A stretch of 64,000 nt of DNA from an uncultured Collinsella sp. (GTDB lineage: Bacteria > Actinomycetota > Coriobacteriia > Coriobacteriales > Coriobacteriaceae), in NCBI GenBank assembly GCA_934668695.1, contig CAKUOD010000011.1, positions 1 to 64,000 of the forward strand, given 5' to 3'. Positions 45,933-55,774 of this stretch are shown piece by piece; positions within the stretch are counted from its first letter, which is position 1, and every line of letters begins with the position of its first letter. Both the position numbers and the translations under genes were made by a program. The notes under the pieces are model-generated. The model was not told the origin of the DNA. It searched no databases and saw only the letters and a program-made list of their open reading frames with translations.

Positions 45933-46616
45933 ATGAAGCTGATGCTTGCCGAGGACGAACCTGGTCTCTCCCGCGCCCTCACCGCGATTCTTCAACATAG
46001 CGACTACGAGGTCGACACCGCGCTCGACGGCCTGACGGCGCTCGAGTATCTGCTCGCCAACGACTATGATGCCGCGATTCTGGACATTATGATGCCCGGC
46101 ATGGACGGTATCGAGGTGCTCAAGCGCACACGCGCCGCCGGCAAGCGACTGCCCATCATCATGCTTACGGCAAAAAGCGAGGTGTCCGATAAGGTCGAGG
46201 GCCTGGATGCCGGTGCCAACGATTACCTGACCAAGCCGTTTGCCGCCAAGGAACTGCTTGCGCGTATTCGTGCCATGACGCGTGCCGCGACGGCAATTGA
46301 CGCCACGACGCTCAGCGTGGGTAACGTGCGCCTCGACACGGCGGCTTGCACGCTTGTGGGACCTTTGGGCGAGGAGCACCTGGCCAATCGCGAGTTTCAG
46401 CTTATGGAACTCTTTATGCGCAACGCCGGCACGCGCATGCCCACTGAACGTCTGATGCTCGAGGTTTGGGGTGAGGACGCGCCCGAAGGCGCCAACGTGG
46501 TGTGGGTCTATATCTCGTACCTGCGCAAAAAGCTGACGGCGCTTGGTGCCAACGTTGCCATTCGCGCGTCGCGTAACCAGGGCTATTCGCTCGAGGTTGT
46601 CGAGGAAGGCGAATAA
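45933..46616 (+). CDS. OmpR-family response regulator
   Basis: 227 residues. Receiver domain with phosphoacceptor Asp51 in AILDIMMPGMDG and the conserved Lys in LTAKSE. C-terminal winged helix (about 130-225). CAAAGGAGC precedes the ATG. The cognate kinase begins two bases after its stop. Confidence 0.94.
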   Translation: MKLMLAEDEPGLSRALTAILQHSDYEVDTALDGLTALEYLLANDYDAAILDIMMPGMDGIEVLKRTRAAGKRLPIIMLTAKSEVSDKVEGLDAGANDYLTKPFAAKELLARIRAMTRAATAIDATTLSVGNVRLDTAACTLVGPLGEEHLANREFQLMELFMRNAGTRMPTERLMLEVWGEDAPEGANVVWVYISYLRKKLTALGANVAIRASRNQGYSLEVVEEGE

Positions 46617-46618
46617 GC

Positions 46619-47998
46619 GTGAGCGCGAGCGCGTGGTGCAAGCGCATGACGGAGTGGTTTCACGCCGCCTCGAGTAGTAAGGGGCGGGCTAATTCTGTTG
46701 ACGCATTGGGCCGCCGTCTGCGTCGCAAGTTTATCCTCGTTGCCATGGGCGCCGTGACCGTGGTGCTCACGCTCATCATCGCCGGCATCAACATCGTCAA
46801 TTATTCGCATGTCTGCAAAATGGCTGATGCGCGTCTGGACTATATCCTGGCAGGCAAGGGCAGCATCGATTGGGAAGACGAGTCCAGGACCGATTCCGGC
46901 AATGGCGGGGATACGAGCACCGGCATGGTTGCGGATGGCGATCGAGCGGGCGCTCGCGTGGGACATTTTGAAGGCATGACGGCGGAGTCACCCTTCGACA
47001 CGCGCTACTTTACGGTGACGCTTGTCGATGGGCAGGTGGTCGATGTCAATACCGCCCGCATTGCCGCGGTGGGCGCCAAGCGTGCCGCCCGTATTGCCAT
47101 GGGGCTGGATTCCAAGGGCCTGACCTCTGGGTTTTCTGGTAACTACCGCTATACGACCACAGCTCAAGGCGAAAAGACCACCTATGTGTTCGTGGACTGT
47201 TCGCGCGAGCTTGCAAGTTTCCATTCGTTTTTGAACGCGAGTGTGGCAATCAGCTGTATTGGCTGGCTGGCGGTGCTGGCAATTGTAACGGTCGCGTCGG
47301 GTGCCGTGATTCGACCGATGGTCGAGAGTTACAGCAAGCAAAAGCGATTTATTACCGATGCAAGCCACGAGATCAAGACGCCGCTCGCTGTGATCGATGC
47401 CGCCAACGAGGTACAGGAGATTGAGAGCGGCGAGAGTGAGTGGACGCAGAGCATTCACGAGCAGGTGGCGCGACTGACGGCACTTACGGAGCGTCTGGTA
47501 TTTTTGGCGCGCATGGACGAGGGCTCGGCGGGCTTTACCATGGCGTCGATCGATCTCTCGGAGGCAGTTGACAAGGCAGCCGCGCCGTTTGAATCGGTGG
47601 CGGTCTCGCGCGGCAAGCGCCTGTCGATGTCGGTCGCGACCGGCGTGCGCGCTCATGCCGATGCTGCGGCGGTGACGCAGGTGGTTGAGTTGCTGCTGGA
47701 CAACGCCACGCGCTATGCGAGCGAGGGCAGCGTGATCGAGTTGAGTCTGCGCGCCGTTTCGCGCGGTGCGGGCAAAGGCTCGGCAGAGCTTGTCGTATCG
47801 AACGCTGTAGACGAGCTGCCCGAAGGCGACCTGGACCGATTGTTCGACCGCTTCTATCGTGCGGACGTGTCGCGCAGCTCCAAGACAGGCGGCTCGGGTG
47901 TGGGCCTATCCGTCGTGCGCGCCATCGCCGAGGCCCATGGCGGCTCCGCTACCGTATCTGGCCACGACCATCAGATCACCTTCACCGTCCGCCTCTAA
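46619..47998 (+). CDS. Sensor histidine kinase
   Basis: 459 residues, GTG start. Membrane helix at about 38-60, an extracytoplasmic domain (about 61-200), and a second helix near 205-230. HisKA phosphoacceptor in DASHEIKTPLAVID; HATPase with LLLDNATRYA and GGSGVGLSVVRAIAEAHGG. Pairs with the OmpR regulator directly upstream. Signal unknown. Confidence 0.94.
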   Translation: MSASAWCKRMTEWFHAASSSKGRANSVDALGRRLRRKFILVAMGAVTVVLTLIIAGINIVNYSHVCKMADARLDYILAGKGSIDWEDESRTDSGNGGDTSTGMVADGDRAGARVGHFEGMTAESPFDTRYFTVTLVDGQVVDVNTARIAAVGAKRAARIAMGLDSKGLTSGFSGNYRYTTTAQGEKTTYVFVDCSRELASFHSFLNASVAISCIGWLAVLAIVTVASGAVIRPMVESYSKQKRFITDASHEIKTPLAVIDAANEVQEIESGESEWTQSIHEQVARLTALTERLVFLARMDEGSAGFTMASIDLSEAVDKAAAPFESVAVSRGKRLSMSVATGVRAHADAAAVTQVVELLLDNATRYASEGSVIELSLRAVSRGAGKGSAELVVSNAVDELPEGDLDRLFDRFYRADVSRSSKTGGSGVGLSVVRAIAEAHGGSATVSGHDHQITFTVRL

Positions 47999-48052
47999 AA
48001 CCTGCAAAAAGGGACAGGTTTATTTTGGCAGGTTTTATCTGGGGAAACGTCG
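47997..48052 (+). repeat. Dispersed 50-nt palindromic repeat, copy 3
   Basis: Starts within the kinase stop codon: AAAACCTGCAAAAAGGGACA, then the centre and TTTTATCTGGGG. Sense orientation; a candidate terminator for the two-component operon. Confidence 0.75.
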
Positions 48053-48068
48053 ATGGAGGAGGCTGTGG

Positions 48069-48190
48069 GCGGAAACCGTGTCCCGGTTTGACGCCTCGGA
48101 ATGGGATGAACTTTCCCCTTGGAGGGCCTAGCGGAAACCGTGTCCCGGAATACAGCCTCAGAGTGGCATGCCGTTTCCGGTTGAGACCAC
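48069..48190. repeat. Degenerate tandem repeat, period 62
   Basis: GCGGAAACCGTGTCCCGG occurs at 48069-48086 and 48131-48148, followed in both cases by similar sequence (GCCTCGGAATGG and GCCTCAGAGTGG). It lies in the convergent gap between the kinase and the ClC gene. Confidence 0.55.
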
Positions 48191-48206
48191 CTGCTTGGAC
48201 ATCTTT

Positions 48207-49442
48207 CTACGCTCGCTTTTGCAGAGCGTAGATCGATTTGTCCATGTTGAACAGATAAGCTACGACGCAGACGATAAAGAACGGCGGCAGGTTGCCAAAT
48301 CCAAAGACCTCACAACCAATGAGGATGGGCGCAAGCAGCGTGTTGGTGGCGCTGCCAAAGACGGCGGCGTAGCCCAGTGCGGCGCAGAGCTCGACGGGCA
48401 TGCCGAGCATCCCGGCGAGCACGACGCCCAGGCTGGCCCCGATGGAGAACAGCGGCGTTACCTCGCCACCTTGATATCCGGCGGCAAGCGTGACAATGGT
48501 GAGTGCAAATTTGAGTGCCCAATCCCAGGGCATGATGGCTGCTGCGCCGTTTCCACCCAGGGCTGCCGATATCAGGTTGGTACCGAGTCCGCAGTAGCGC
48601 CCCTGCCATAGCGCGAACAGAATCGCCGACAGCATGAGGCCCATGACGGCAATGCGCGTATAGGGGTGGGGGAGAAGGCGCGCTGCAAGGGTTTTGGCAT
48701 GGGCGAGGCACCAGGCAAAAGCGCCACCGATCATACCGAACGTGATACCCAGCACTATGAGCCGCCCAAGGCCGGGGAGGTCGAGCGCGTACGAGGCGGC
48801 AACGGCGACTTCGAACTTCTCGAGCCCCAAGGCGCCGGAGGTCATGCTTGCGGCGAGCGATGCCGTGAGCGCGGGGAATAGCGCGCGGTATTCCATGCGT
48901 CCAGCGACCAATACCTCAATGGCAAAGACTGTGGCTGCCAGGGGTGTTCGGAAAAGTCCGGCAAAGCCGGCGGCCATACCGATGAGCAAAAACGTGTTGC
49001 CGGGGTCGCGGAAGGGCAGCCGGCGTCCAATCCAATGGGAGACGGTTGCGCCGATCTGTACAGCCACGCCCTCGCGTCCCGCGCTGCCGCCAAAGAGGTG
49101 CGTCCCCCACGTGCTCAGCATGATGAGCGGCACCAAACGCGGGGAGATGGCGTTCTCGCGTCCATGGCCCACATCGAACACCAAGCTCATGCCACGGTCG
49201 GTGCCTTTGCCCCAGGTACGGTAGGCGAACACGATGGCGAGGCCCATCAAGGCGAGGAAGGGGAGGAGCAGAGCAACATGTTCGTCGCGAAAGGTGCCGA
49301 TTGCCAGCAACACGCGGCCGAAGAGCGCGCAGACAGCACCAACGATAATGCCGACAGGGATTCCGGCAGCACCCATAAGAACGAGGCCGCTATAGGTGTT
49401 GAGTAGGCGTTTGGCTTTAATTGATATGGCGCTTTCCGGCAT
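48207..49442 (-). CDS. ClC-family anion channel/antiporter
   Basis: 411 residues, about ten or more membrane helices. Family motifs GGSAGREGVAVQIG and GYQGGEVTPLFSIGASLG are clear. The first selectivity motif (GSGIP in chloride ClCs) is not recognisable, so the anion is uncertain; a fluoride-type ClC is possible. No fluoride riboswitch was recognised upstream. GGAAAGCAAC precedes the ATG. Confidence 0.88.
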   Translation of the reverse strand: MPESAISIKAKRLLNTYSGLVLMGAAGIPVGIIVGAVCALFGRVLLAIGTFRDEHVALLLPFLALMGLAIVFAYRTWGKGTDRGMSLVFDVGHGRENAISPRLVPLIMLSTWGTHLFGGSAGREGVAVQIGATVSHWIGRRLPFRDPGNTFLLIGMAAGFAGLFRTPLAATVFAIEVLVAGRMEYRALFPALTASLAASMTSGALGLEKFEVAVAASYALDLPGLGRLIVLGITFGMIGGAFAWCLAHAKTLAARLLPHPYTRIAVMGLMLSAILFALWQGRYCGLGTNLISAALGGNGAAAIMPWDWALKFALTIVTLAAGYQGGEVTPLFSIGASLGVVLAGMLGMPVELCAALGYAAVFGSATNTLLAPILIGCEVFGFGNLPPFFIVCVVAYLFNMDKSIYALQKRA

Positions 49443-49627
49443 GTTGCTTTCCGATGCGAGCTCTCTTGATATAAAAAGAGCTGGAGTTGCGCATCGTTGA
49501 GAGGCTTTCCAGCTTTAGCGAAACAAACATATAAGATGTGATGACTCGCGTCAAGAAAACTGCTGGGCGGCTTGGGACCGACTGGCTGGCTGGTGTCAGT
49601 GCCTGCTACGTGGCATGATGAGCCACG

Positions 49628-50266
49628 TTACTCAGCAAGCTTAATGGGATGGCGAACTACTGTCTTGAGCTTCTCCGGTGCGCATTTGCGTGGGTCGGAG
49701 AGGTAGATCTCGTGATGAAGGCGGGCATTGGAAAAGTCGAGGGCATAGCCCTGCTCTGCCGCAAATTCATGCATGGTGTCTACGGTTGCCGGCTCGCTGT
49801 CGTAAGGTCCGGTATGCATGCACTGTACGCACAGGCCCTCGTCAACCTTAAGCAGCTCGACTGCGGAAAAGTCCAGTTTCTTTTTGGCGGTAGCTTCCGC
49901 GACGGCCCAGTCAAAGTCTGCCTGGGTGACGAAATCGGGCAAGCGGATGCACGAGATGAAGTTGAAGTCGTCCTTGCGCACATAGTCGATGTCGCTGCTG
50001 GGGGAGTCTTGCCACCAGAAGCCCTCGAGCGGCGGCACCACAAAGTCGAAATAGCCTTCGATGTTTCTTGAACCTTTCTTCGACATCTTTATGGTGTAAG
50101 CGACGCCGTAAAGCAATGGCAGGGTGCTTTGATACTCTCCGTCTTCAGCGTTTGGATCGCCCTTTCCGCGTACGGCGACGTAGCTCATGGGCGGGACGGT
50201 TACGATGCTTGGCTTGCCTGCCGGCCTATAGAGCTCCTTGCATTCCTTCTTGAAGTCGTACGCCAC
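49628..50266 (-). CDS. GyrI-like small-molecule-binding protein
   Basis: 212 residues. VTVPPMSYVAVRGKGDPNA near the start and the C-terminal VQCMHTGPYDSEPAT and HHEIYLSDPRK segments are typical of stand-alone GyrI-like domains related to the effector domain of MerR/AraC multidrug regulators. GTG start after GAAAGGCG. Ligand unknown. It may act as a drug-binding or titrating protein. Confidence 0.85.
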   Translation of the reverse strand: MAYDFKKECKELYRPAGKPSIVTVPPMSYVAVRGKGDPNAEDGEYQSTLPLLYGVAYTIKMSKKGSRNIEGYFDFVVPPLEGFWWQDSPSSDIDYVRKDDFNFISCIRLPDFVTQADFDWAVAEATAKKKLDFSAVELLKVDEGLCVQCMHTGPYDSEPATVDTMHEFAAEQGYALDFSNARLHHEIYLSDPRKCAPEKLKTVVRHPIKLAE

Positions 50267-50438
50267 GGTGGTCGCCTTTCTGCGGATGAGCTTGTTTGGA
50301 CGGTAGCATCATATCATAGAAACGAACAGCTGTTCGAAGAACTTGGCTGACAGATTGAGGTGCGTATTATGCGTTTGGCAGGCGGCCTGACTCCGTGGAT
50401 GGCCCCTCTGTCGCCTCGTCGCTCTACCAACACCCGCC

Positions 50439-50488
50439 GTTTCCCCATATAAAACCTGCCAAAATAAACCTGTCCCTTTTTGGTAGGT
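50439..50488 (-). repeat. Dispersed 50-nt palindromic repeat, copy 4
   Basis: Reverse-orientation copy between the divergent GyrI-like and LolD-type genes; not downstream of a gene, unlike copies 1, 3, 5 and 6. Confidence 0.7.
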
Positions 50489-50537
50489 GCGAAATGGGTA
50501 ATACTAAAGAGTTATCCGACCAGATGGGAATTAATCG

Positions 50538-51239
50538 ATGGCCTATATCGAATTCAAAGACGTCATCAAGGCATACGGCGAGGGCGACGCCCGCATCCAC
50601 GCGCTCGACGGCGCGAGCTTTACGGTCGAGCGCGGTGAGCTCGCCATCATTCTGGGCGCTTCGGGCGCCGGCAAGACCACGGCCCTCAACATTCTGGGCG
50701 GCATGGATACGGTAACCTCCGGCACTGTGACGGTGGACGGGCGCGACGTGAGCTCCGCCAATGAGGCGCAACTCGTGGAATACCGCCGCGCCGACGTCGG
50801 CTTTGTCTTCCAGTTCTACAATCTGGTTCCTAACCTGACGGCGCTTGAGAACGTCGAACTCGCGGCGCAGATCTGCCCCGATTCGCTCGATGCCGAGCAA
50901 ACGCTTCGTCAGGTTGGCCTGGGCGAGCGCCTGGGCAACTTTCCGGCGCAGCTTTCGGGCGGCGAGCAGCAGCGCGTATCCATCGCCCGCGCGCTGGCCA
51001 AGAACCCCAAGCTGCTTTTGTGCGACGAGCCTACGGGTGCACTCGACTACAAAACCGGCAAGCAGATCTTGCAGCTGCTACAGGACACTTGCCGCAAGCA
51101 GGGCATTACGGTCATTATCATCACCCACAACTCTGCGCTGGCGCCCATGGCCGATCGCCTGATTCGCTTTAAGAGCGGTCGCGTAGAGAGCGAGACAGTC
51201 CAGCAAAATCCCGTGCCGATCGAGACGATCGAGTGGTAG
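50538..51239 (+). CDS. ABC transporter ATP-binding protein, LolD/MacB type
   Basis: 233 residues. [37 protein letters not shown] and ITHN motifs. Works with the FtsX-type permease that follows and overlaps or abuts it. Weak ribosome site (GGGAA). Substrate unknown. Confidence 0.93.
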   Translation: MAYIEFKDVIKAYGEGDARIHALDGASFTVERGELAIILGASGAGKTTALNILGGMDTVTSGTVTVDGRDVSSANEAQLVEYRRADVGFVFQFYNLVPNLTALENVELAAQICPDSLDAEQTLRQVGLGERLGNFPAQLSGGEQQRVSIARALAKNPKLLLCDEPTGALDYKTGKQILQLLQDTCRKQGITVIIITHNSALAPMADRLIRFKSGRVESETVQQNPVPIETIEW

Positions 51240-51244
51240 CGCCC

Positions 51245-54010
51245 ATGGACCAAGACCGCCAAAACAGCCAACGCCGCGATGCGCAGAACACGGAGCGCGA
51301 GCAGGATTTTACGACCTACCGCACCGCCCAAAGCTCAAACGATATGGTGCCGACGGTTTTTCGCCGTGGCATCTACCGCACGATTCGCGGCAGCCTTAAG
51401 CGCTTCTTGTCAATCGTGATCATCACGGCGCTTGGCGTGAGCGTGATGTGCGGCCTTAAGGCGGGCTGCGAGGACCTGTGCGATTCGGTTGACGCTTACT
51501 TTGACCAGCAGAATGTTTATGACATCAACGTGCAGTCGACCTATGGTCTGACCGATGACGATCTTGCTGCGATCCAAGAGGTCGATGGCGTCGAGACGGC
51601 CGAGGGCATCTATACCGAGACCGCCTATACCGCCGTGGGTACGACGCGCGAGCGTGTCGTCGTACAGAGCCTCTCCAAAGAGAATATTGACCAACCGGTG
51701 CTAGTACGCGGCGAGCTGCCCGAGACTTCGGGCGAAGTGGCAGTGACCTCACGTTTTTTGCAGGCTTCGGGCAAGAAAATCGGCGATACGGTGAGCTTTG
51801 CCGCCAATGACGCGAGCTCGTCCAACCAAAGTGCCAAGGATCAATTTGCCGCGGGCGATTACACCATTACGGCTGAGGTCCTCGATCCCACTGATGTGAG
51901 CTCCGACTCGACGGTCAACGCCTTTCGCGCTGCTTCGACTGCGGACTACAAGTTCTACGTGAGCGAGGATGCCGCGACATCTTCTTCCTACTCCGCTGTC
52001 CACGTGGTCGTCGAGGGAGCCAAGAGCCTCAACTCCTATTCGGATGCCTACTCGGCAAAGATCAATGAGGTCAAGGGCAATATCGAGAAGATCCGCGAGG
52101 AACGTGAGAAGGCGCGCGCTCAGGAGCTGACGGTCGACACACCGGCGAGCTTGGATGCGGCCGAGCGCCAGGCGAATATGGTCTTTGGGATCGAGCAGGA
52201 CAACATCAATCGCATGGCCGAGGGCAGCGACGAGCGTGCGCAGGCGCAAGCCGACCTGGACCAGCGCCGCGCCGCCGCCGACCAGCAGTTTGCCGATGCC
52301 CGCGCCGAGCTCTCTGACCTGGGCGAATGCACCTGGTACATCCAGGACCGCGGCAATATCGCAAGTTACTCGAGCGTCGAGAGCGATAGTTCTTCGATCG
52401 AGGCCATCGCCACGGTGTTCCCGTTCATCTTCTTTATCGTCGCCGTGCTTATCAGCCTCACCACCGCCGCCCGCATGGTCGAGGAGGAGCGCACGCTTAT
52501 TGGCCTGTACAAGGCGCTCGGTTATTCACGCGGGCGTATCCTGTCCAAATATGTGGACTACTCGCTGTGGGCGTGTCTGATCGGTGGCGTGCTCGGCAAT
52601 ATCATTGGATTTGTGGGTCTGCCGCTGTTCCTGTTTACGGTGTTCGACGACATGTACTCGCTGCCCCAGATGCTACTTTCGTACGACATCGTGTCATCAC
52701 TCGTGTCGGTAGCGCTGTTTGCCGTGGGCGTAGTGGGCGCCACGATTATCGCCTGCCGCCACGAGATGGCCGAGACCCCAGCCTCGCTCATGCGCCCCAA
52801 GGCCCCGCGCGCCGGCTCGCGCATTCTGCTCGAGCGCATCGGCTTTATCTGGCACCGCATGGGCTTTTTGAACAAGGTCGCTGCACGCAACCTGTTCCGC
52901 TACAAAAAGCGCGCCTTTATGACCATCTTTGGCATTGCGGGCTGCACGGCGCTTGTGATTTGCGGTATGGGTATCCGCGATACGTCGGTCGCGCTGTCGC
53001 CCAAGCAGTACGGGCACATCACGCGCTACGACTTGCTTGCGGTCGCCAACCCCGACGATTTTTCGCAGACGTGCGCGGCATTAGATGAACGCAGCGCGGC
53101 CAATGATTCCAACGTGACCGTGACCTCGACCCTGCCGATTATGACCGACAACGTCACCTTTACGTTTGGCGGTAAGAGCGAGACTGTGCAGCTGATCGTG
53201 GTGCCCGATGACCGCACGGGTGACTTGGGCGATTACGTGCGCCTGGAGGATGAGTCCAAAGAACCGCTCGCCCTGCGTGACGGGGATGTGTATTTGAGCA
53301 AGAGCTCTCAGCTGGTGCTGGGGATCAAGCCGGGCGACACGGCTCACGTCCAGGATTCGTCGCTCAATGTTGCCAAGGTCAAAGTCAGCGACATTTCGCT
53401 TAACTATCTGGGCAACACGCTTTACATGACGCAGGGCACCTATGAGCGCGCGTTCGGTCGAAGTGCGCGCCTCAACGGCATCCTTGCGCTGCTTAAGGGT
53501 TCGTCGGCCGATCAGATTGCGTTTACCAACCGTCTTAAGAGCGATGGTTGGATTACGCTGTCGAGTACCGCCGAGCATTGGGAAAACTATGAGGCAAACT
53601 TTACGATTATCAATTCGGTCGTGGTACTTGTGACCTTTATGGCAGCGTGTCTATCGTTTGTGGTGGTGTTTACGCTGTCTAATACGAATATCTCCGAGCG
53701 CGAACGCGAGCTGGCGACTATCAAGGTGCTGGGCTTCCGTCGTGGCGAGGTGCACCATTACGTTAACAAGGAGACGTTGATTCTTACGGCGATCGGAGCC
53801 GCGCTGGGCGTACCGCTGGGCGGTGCGCTGGCCGAGAGCTTTACGTACATCTTGCAGATGCCGTCATTGTACTTTGACGTTGAGGTCGAGCCACTGAGCT
53901 ACGTGCTGTCCGTTCTGCTGGCATTTGGCTTTACGTTTATCGTCAACCTCGCTACCAATCGCACCCTCAATAAGATCGACATGGTCGGCGCCCTCAAGAG
54001 CGCCGAGTAG
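51245..54010 (+). CDS. FtsX-like ABC permease with coiled-coil extracellular domain
   Basis: About 921 residues from the ATG at 51245 (GTG at 51233 would add four). One membrane helix near 55-75, then a large extracytoplasmic domain containing a predicted coiled coil (about residues 275-355, rich in Glu/Arg/Ala, for example NIEKIREEREKARAQE). Three helices (about 390-510), another extracellular domain, and a final three-helix FtsX block follow. This two-module layout is common in Gram-positive envelope transporters. Forms an operon with the ATPase. Confidence 0.9.
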   Translation: MDQDRQNSQRRDAQNTEREQDFTTYRTAQSSNDMVPTVFRRGIYRTIRGSLKRFLSIVIITALGVSVMCGLKAGCEDLCDSVDAYFDQQNVYDINVQSTYGLTDDDLAAIQEVDGVETAEGIYTETAYTAVGTTRERVVVQSLSKENIDQPVLVRGELPETSGEVAVTSRFLQASGKKIGDTVSFAANDASSSNQSAKDQFAAGDYTITAEVLDPTDVSSDSTVNAFRAASTADYKFYVSEDAATSSSYSAVHVVVEGAKSLNSYSDAYSAKINEVKGNIEKIREEREKARAQELTVDTPASLDAAERQANMVFGIEQDNINRMAEGSDERAQAQADLDQRRAAADQQFADARAELSDLGECTWYIQDRGNIASYSSVESDSSSIEAIATVFPFIFFIVAVLISLTTAARMVEEERTLIGLYKALGYSRGRILSKYVDYSLWACLIGGVLGNIIGFVGLPLFLFTVFDDMYSLPQMLLSYDIVSSLVSVALFAVGVVGATIIACRHEMAETPASLMRPKAPRAGSRILLERIGFIWHRMGFLNKVAARNLFRYKKRAFMTIFGIAGCTALVICGMGIRDTSVALSPKQYGHITRYDLLAVANPDDFSQTCAALDERSAANDSNVTVTSTLPIMTDNVTFTFGGKSETVQLIVVPDDRTGDLGDYVRLEDESKEPLALRDGDVYLSKSSQLVLGIKPGDTAHVQDSSLNVAKVKVSDISLNYLGNTLYMTQGTYERAFGRSARLNGILALLKGSSADQIAFTNRLKSDGWITLSSTAEHWENYEANFTIINSVVVLVTFMAACLSFVVVFTLSNTNISERERELATIKVLGFRRGEVHHYVNKETLILTAIGAALGVPLGGALAESFTYILQMPSLYFDVEVEPLSYVLSVLLAFGFTFIVNLATNRTLNKIDMVGALKSAE

Positions 54011-54060
54011 CCTGCCAAAAAGGGACAGGTTAATTTTGGCAGGTTTTAACTGCGCAAACG
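54010..54060 (+). repeat. Dispersed 50-nt palindromic repeat, copy 5
   Basis: Begins at the permease stop: CCTGCCAAAAAGGGACAGG, then TTTTGGCAGGTTTTAAC. Sense orientation. Confidence 0.75.
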
Positions 54061-54091
54061 CCGAGCGGCCCACGGGCTGCCCGGCGTTTAT
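54056..54091. terminator. Terminator between the convergent permease and MerR genes
   Basis: AAACGCCG...CCC and GGG...CGGCGTTTATT form a stem usable from both strands. Confidence 0.65.
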
Positions 54092-54468
54092 TACTTCGAC
54101 AGCTTTTGCTCGCAGGCGTGGATGAGGTCGTCGTAGTGGGCGATTTTGTAGTTGAGGCGATCGAGACCGGTCTGCATTTCGGCAATACGCTCGGTGACTT
54201 GGTCGCGCTGTTCTTCGAGAATGGCTCTACGCGCCGCCATGGTTTCGTCACCCTGTTCCAAGAGCTGCATATATTCGATGAGTGCTTCGATTGAGACGCT
54301 TGCGCCGCGCATACACTTGACAAACTTAATGCGCGCGCAGTCTTGCTCATCGTAGTCGCGAATGCCATTTTCGTTGCGGTGTACACGGGGCAGTAAGCCA
54401 ATGCGCTCGTAATAGCGCAACGTATCGGCGGAAATGCCATACTCCTTTGAAACCTCGGCAATCCTCAT
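54091..54468 (-). CDS. MerR-family transcriptional regulator
   Basis: 125 residues from the ATG at 54468 (CCAAGGAG five bases before). The N-terminal helix-turn-helix MRIAEVSKEYGISADTLRYY and ERIGLLPRVHRNENGIRDY are canonical. The C-terminal coiled coil lacks a large effector domain. Alone on its strand; target genes are unknown, although the preceding transporter is a candidate. Confidence 0.92.
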   Translation of the reverse strand: MRIAEVSKEYGISADTLRYYERIGLLPRVHRNENGIRDYDEQDCARIKFVKCMRGASVSIEALIEYMQLLEQGDETMAARRAILEEQRDQVTERIAEMQTGLDRLNYKIAHYDDLIHACEQKLSK

Positions 54469-54489
54469 GCCCACTCCTTGGATGTCTTG

Positions 54490-54562
54490 CTAAGTTGCGG
54501 TGGAATAGTTCCTAGATTCGGTCGTTTGGGCCTTAAATAGGAACTATATCACCGCAACTTAG
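54490..54562. repeat. 20-bp inverted repeat family, copy 2
   Basis: Arms 54490-54514 and 54538-54562 (CTAAGTTGCGGTGGAATAGT... and its complement) pair over 25 bases with one mismatch. Lies upstream of merR and downstream of the XRE gene. Confidence 0.75.
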
Positions 54563-54604
54563 GGGAGGGGCGTCGGCTGGGGCTTGCCGGCGGGACGGGG
54601 CGGG

Positions 54605-55525
54605 CTAGGCTTGCTTGCGGTGCTTCCATTGTTTGCGGCACCAGCGCATGAGCGCCTTTACGATGGGAATCGTGATGAGGATGATCCATGCAGGATGGGG
54701 CTGTCCCAGGCAGAGCCACATGTAGAGGAACCAGGCAATAGCAGCCGCCGGGTAGACACTGCCGATGAGCTTAGACAGGCGGCGTCGGTCGATAAAGTCG
54801 CCAATTGCGTAGTAGACGGGAATCAAAAAGACGAGAAAGAGTCCCATACCCCACGTGCCGTAAGCAATGCCAAGCGCCAGATAGGCGAGGGCGACAATCG
54901 CGGGGAAGGGAAACTTGTTCCATGCACGTCCAAGCTTGGTGTGGAAGTGCTTGCCATGATGGTCGAGCTTGTCGTGCGCTTCCTTCCAACTGGAAAACGT
55001 CTCGCCGTCGATGGTAACGGTGCCGTCGGCATTGGTGTGCACGCTATGCCCGTCGTCCTCAAGCGTATCGACGTGTACGCCGCCCGGCCCCACATGGACT
55101 TCTTCGCCCTTGCGGTCGTTGGTTACGTGGATTCCATTCCAGCCCACGTGAACCTCCTCGCCTTTATCGGGATCAATAACGTGGATACCGCGCGCGAGGG
55201 AAATGTCGACGAGTGGCTTGTCGCTGCGACTGGTGTTGTCGGCAGAATCCTCATCCTCTTCGGCCTCATCCGACGCCTCGGCTCCGGCATCGCTGTCCTC
55301 AGAGCAGTCAGCGTCATCTACTGCCTCCCCATACAACAGCTCATCCAGCGACACGCCATACAGTGCAGCGAGTGCAATGAGGTTATCGGTATCGGGCGAG
55401 GATTCGCTGCGCTCCCATTTGCTGACAGCCTGGCGACTCACGCCCAGTTGGGCGGCAAGCGCTTCCTGAGAAATCCCGGCAGCCTTGCGGCGATCGACGA
55501 GGCGTTGTGCCATCGCAAGATCCAT
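54605..55525 (-). CDS. Membrane-anchored XRE-family regulator with GIHV repeats
   Basis: 306 residues. Residues 5-65 form an XRE helix-turn-helix (GISQEALAAQLGVSRQAVSK). An acidic stretch (about 68-98) follows. Residues 105-175 hold imperfect repeats: ARGIHVIDPDKGEEVHVGWN, then NGIHVTNDRKGEEVHVGPGG, then VHVDTLEDDGHSVHTNADG. About four membrane helices lie in 206-293. AAAGGAACCACC precedes the ATG. It looks like a DNA-binding protein tethered to the membrane with a beta-repeat sensor, but the repeat function is unknown. Confidence 0.82.
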   Translation of the reverse strand: MDLAMAQRLVDRRKAAGISQEALAAQLGVSRQAVSKWERSESSPDTDNLIALAALYGVSLDELLYGEAVDDADCSEDSDAGAEASDEAEEDEDSADNTSRSDKPLVDISLARGIHVIDPDKGEEVHVGWNGIHVTNDRKGEEVHVGPGGVHVDTLEDDGHSVHTNADGTVTIDGETFSSWKEAHDKLDHHGKHFHTKLGRAWNKFPFPAIVALAYLALGIAYGTWGMGLFLVFLIPVYYAIGDFIDRRRLSKLIGSVYPAAAIAWFLYMWLCLGQPHPAWIILITIPIVKALMRWCRKQWKHRKQA

Positions 55526-55774
55526 GGTGGTTCCTTTCGTGAGGTGACCGTAATCGAATGAGCCGAGTATGCCGAGAACAGCCGGTAGCGACCACCATTT
55601 CTAGTTAGAATCTGCCTCAACCCTACCGCAACTAACAGTAGCAACCCCCAACGACCAGCCATTTCGTGACAAATGTCAGTGCTCACAACAGCCAGGAGCC
55701 CCTATCATTCCAAAATATCAGACCAGGCACCCGCAGCAAGAAGACGAATAGCCTCGGCCTCCCCAGTTACCGCA

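Noticed and set aside
49443..49620. Fluoride riboswitch upstream of the ClC gene
   Set aside because: I looked for the conserved crcB-motif core and did not find it on the relevant strand.
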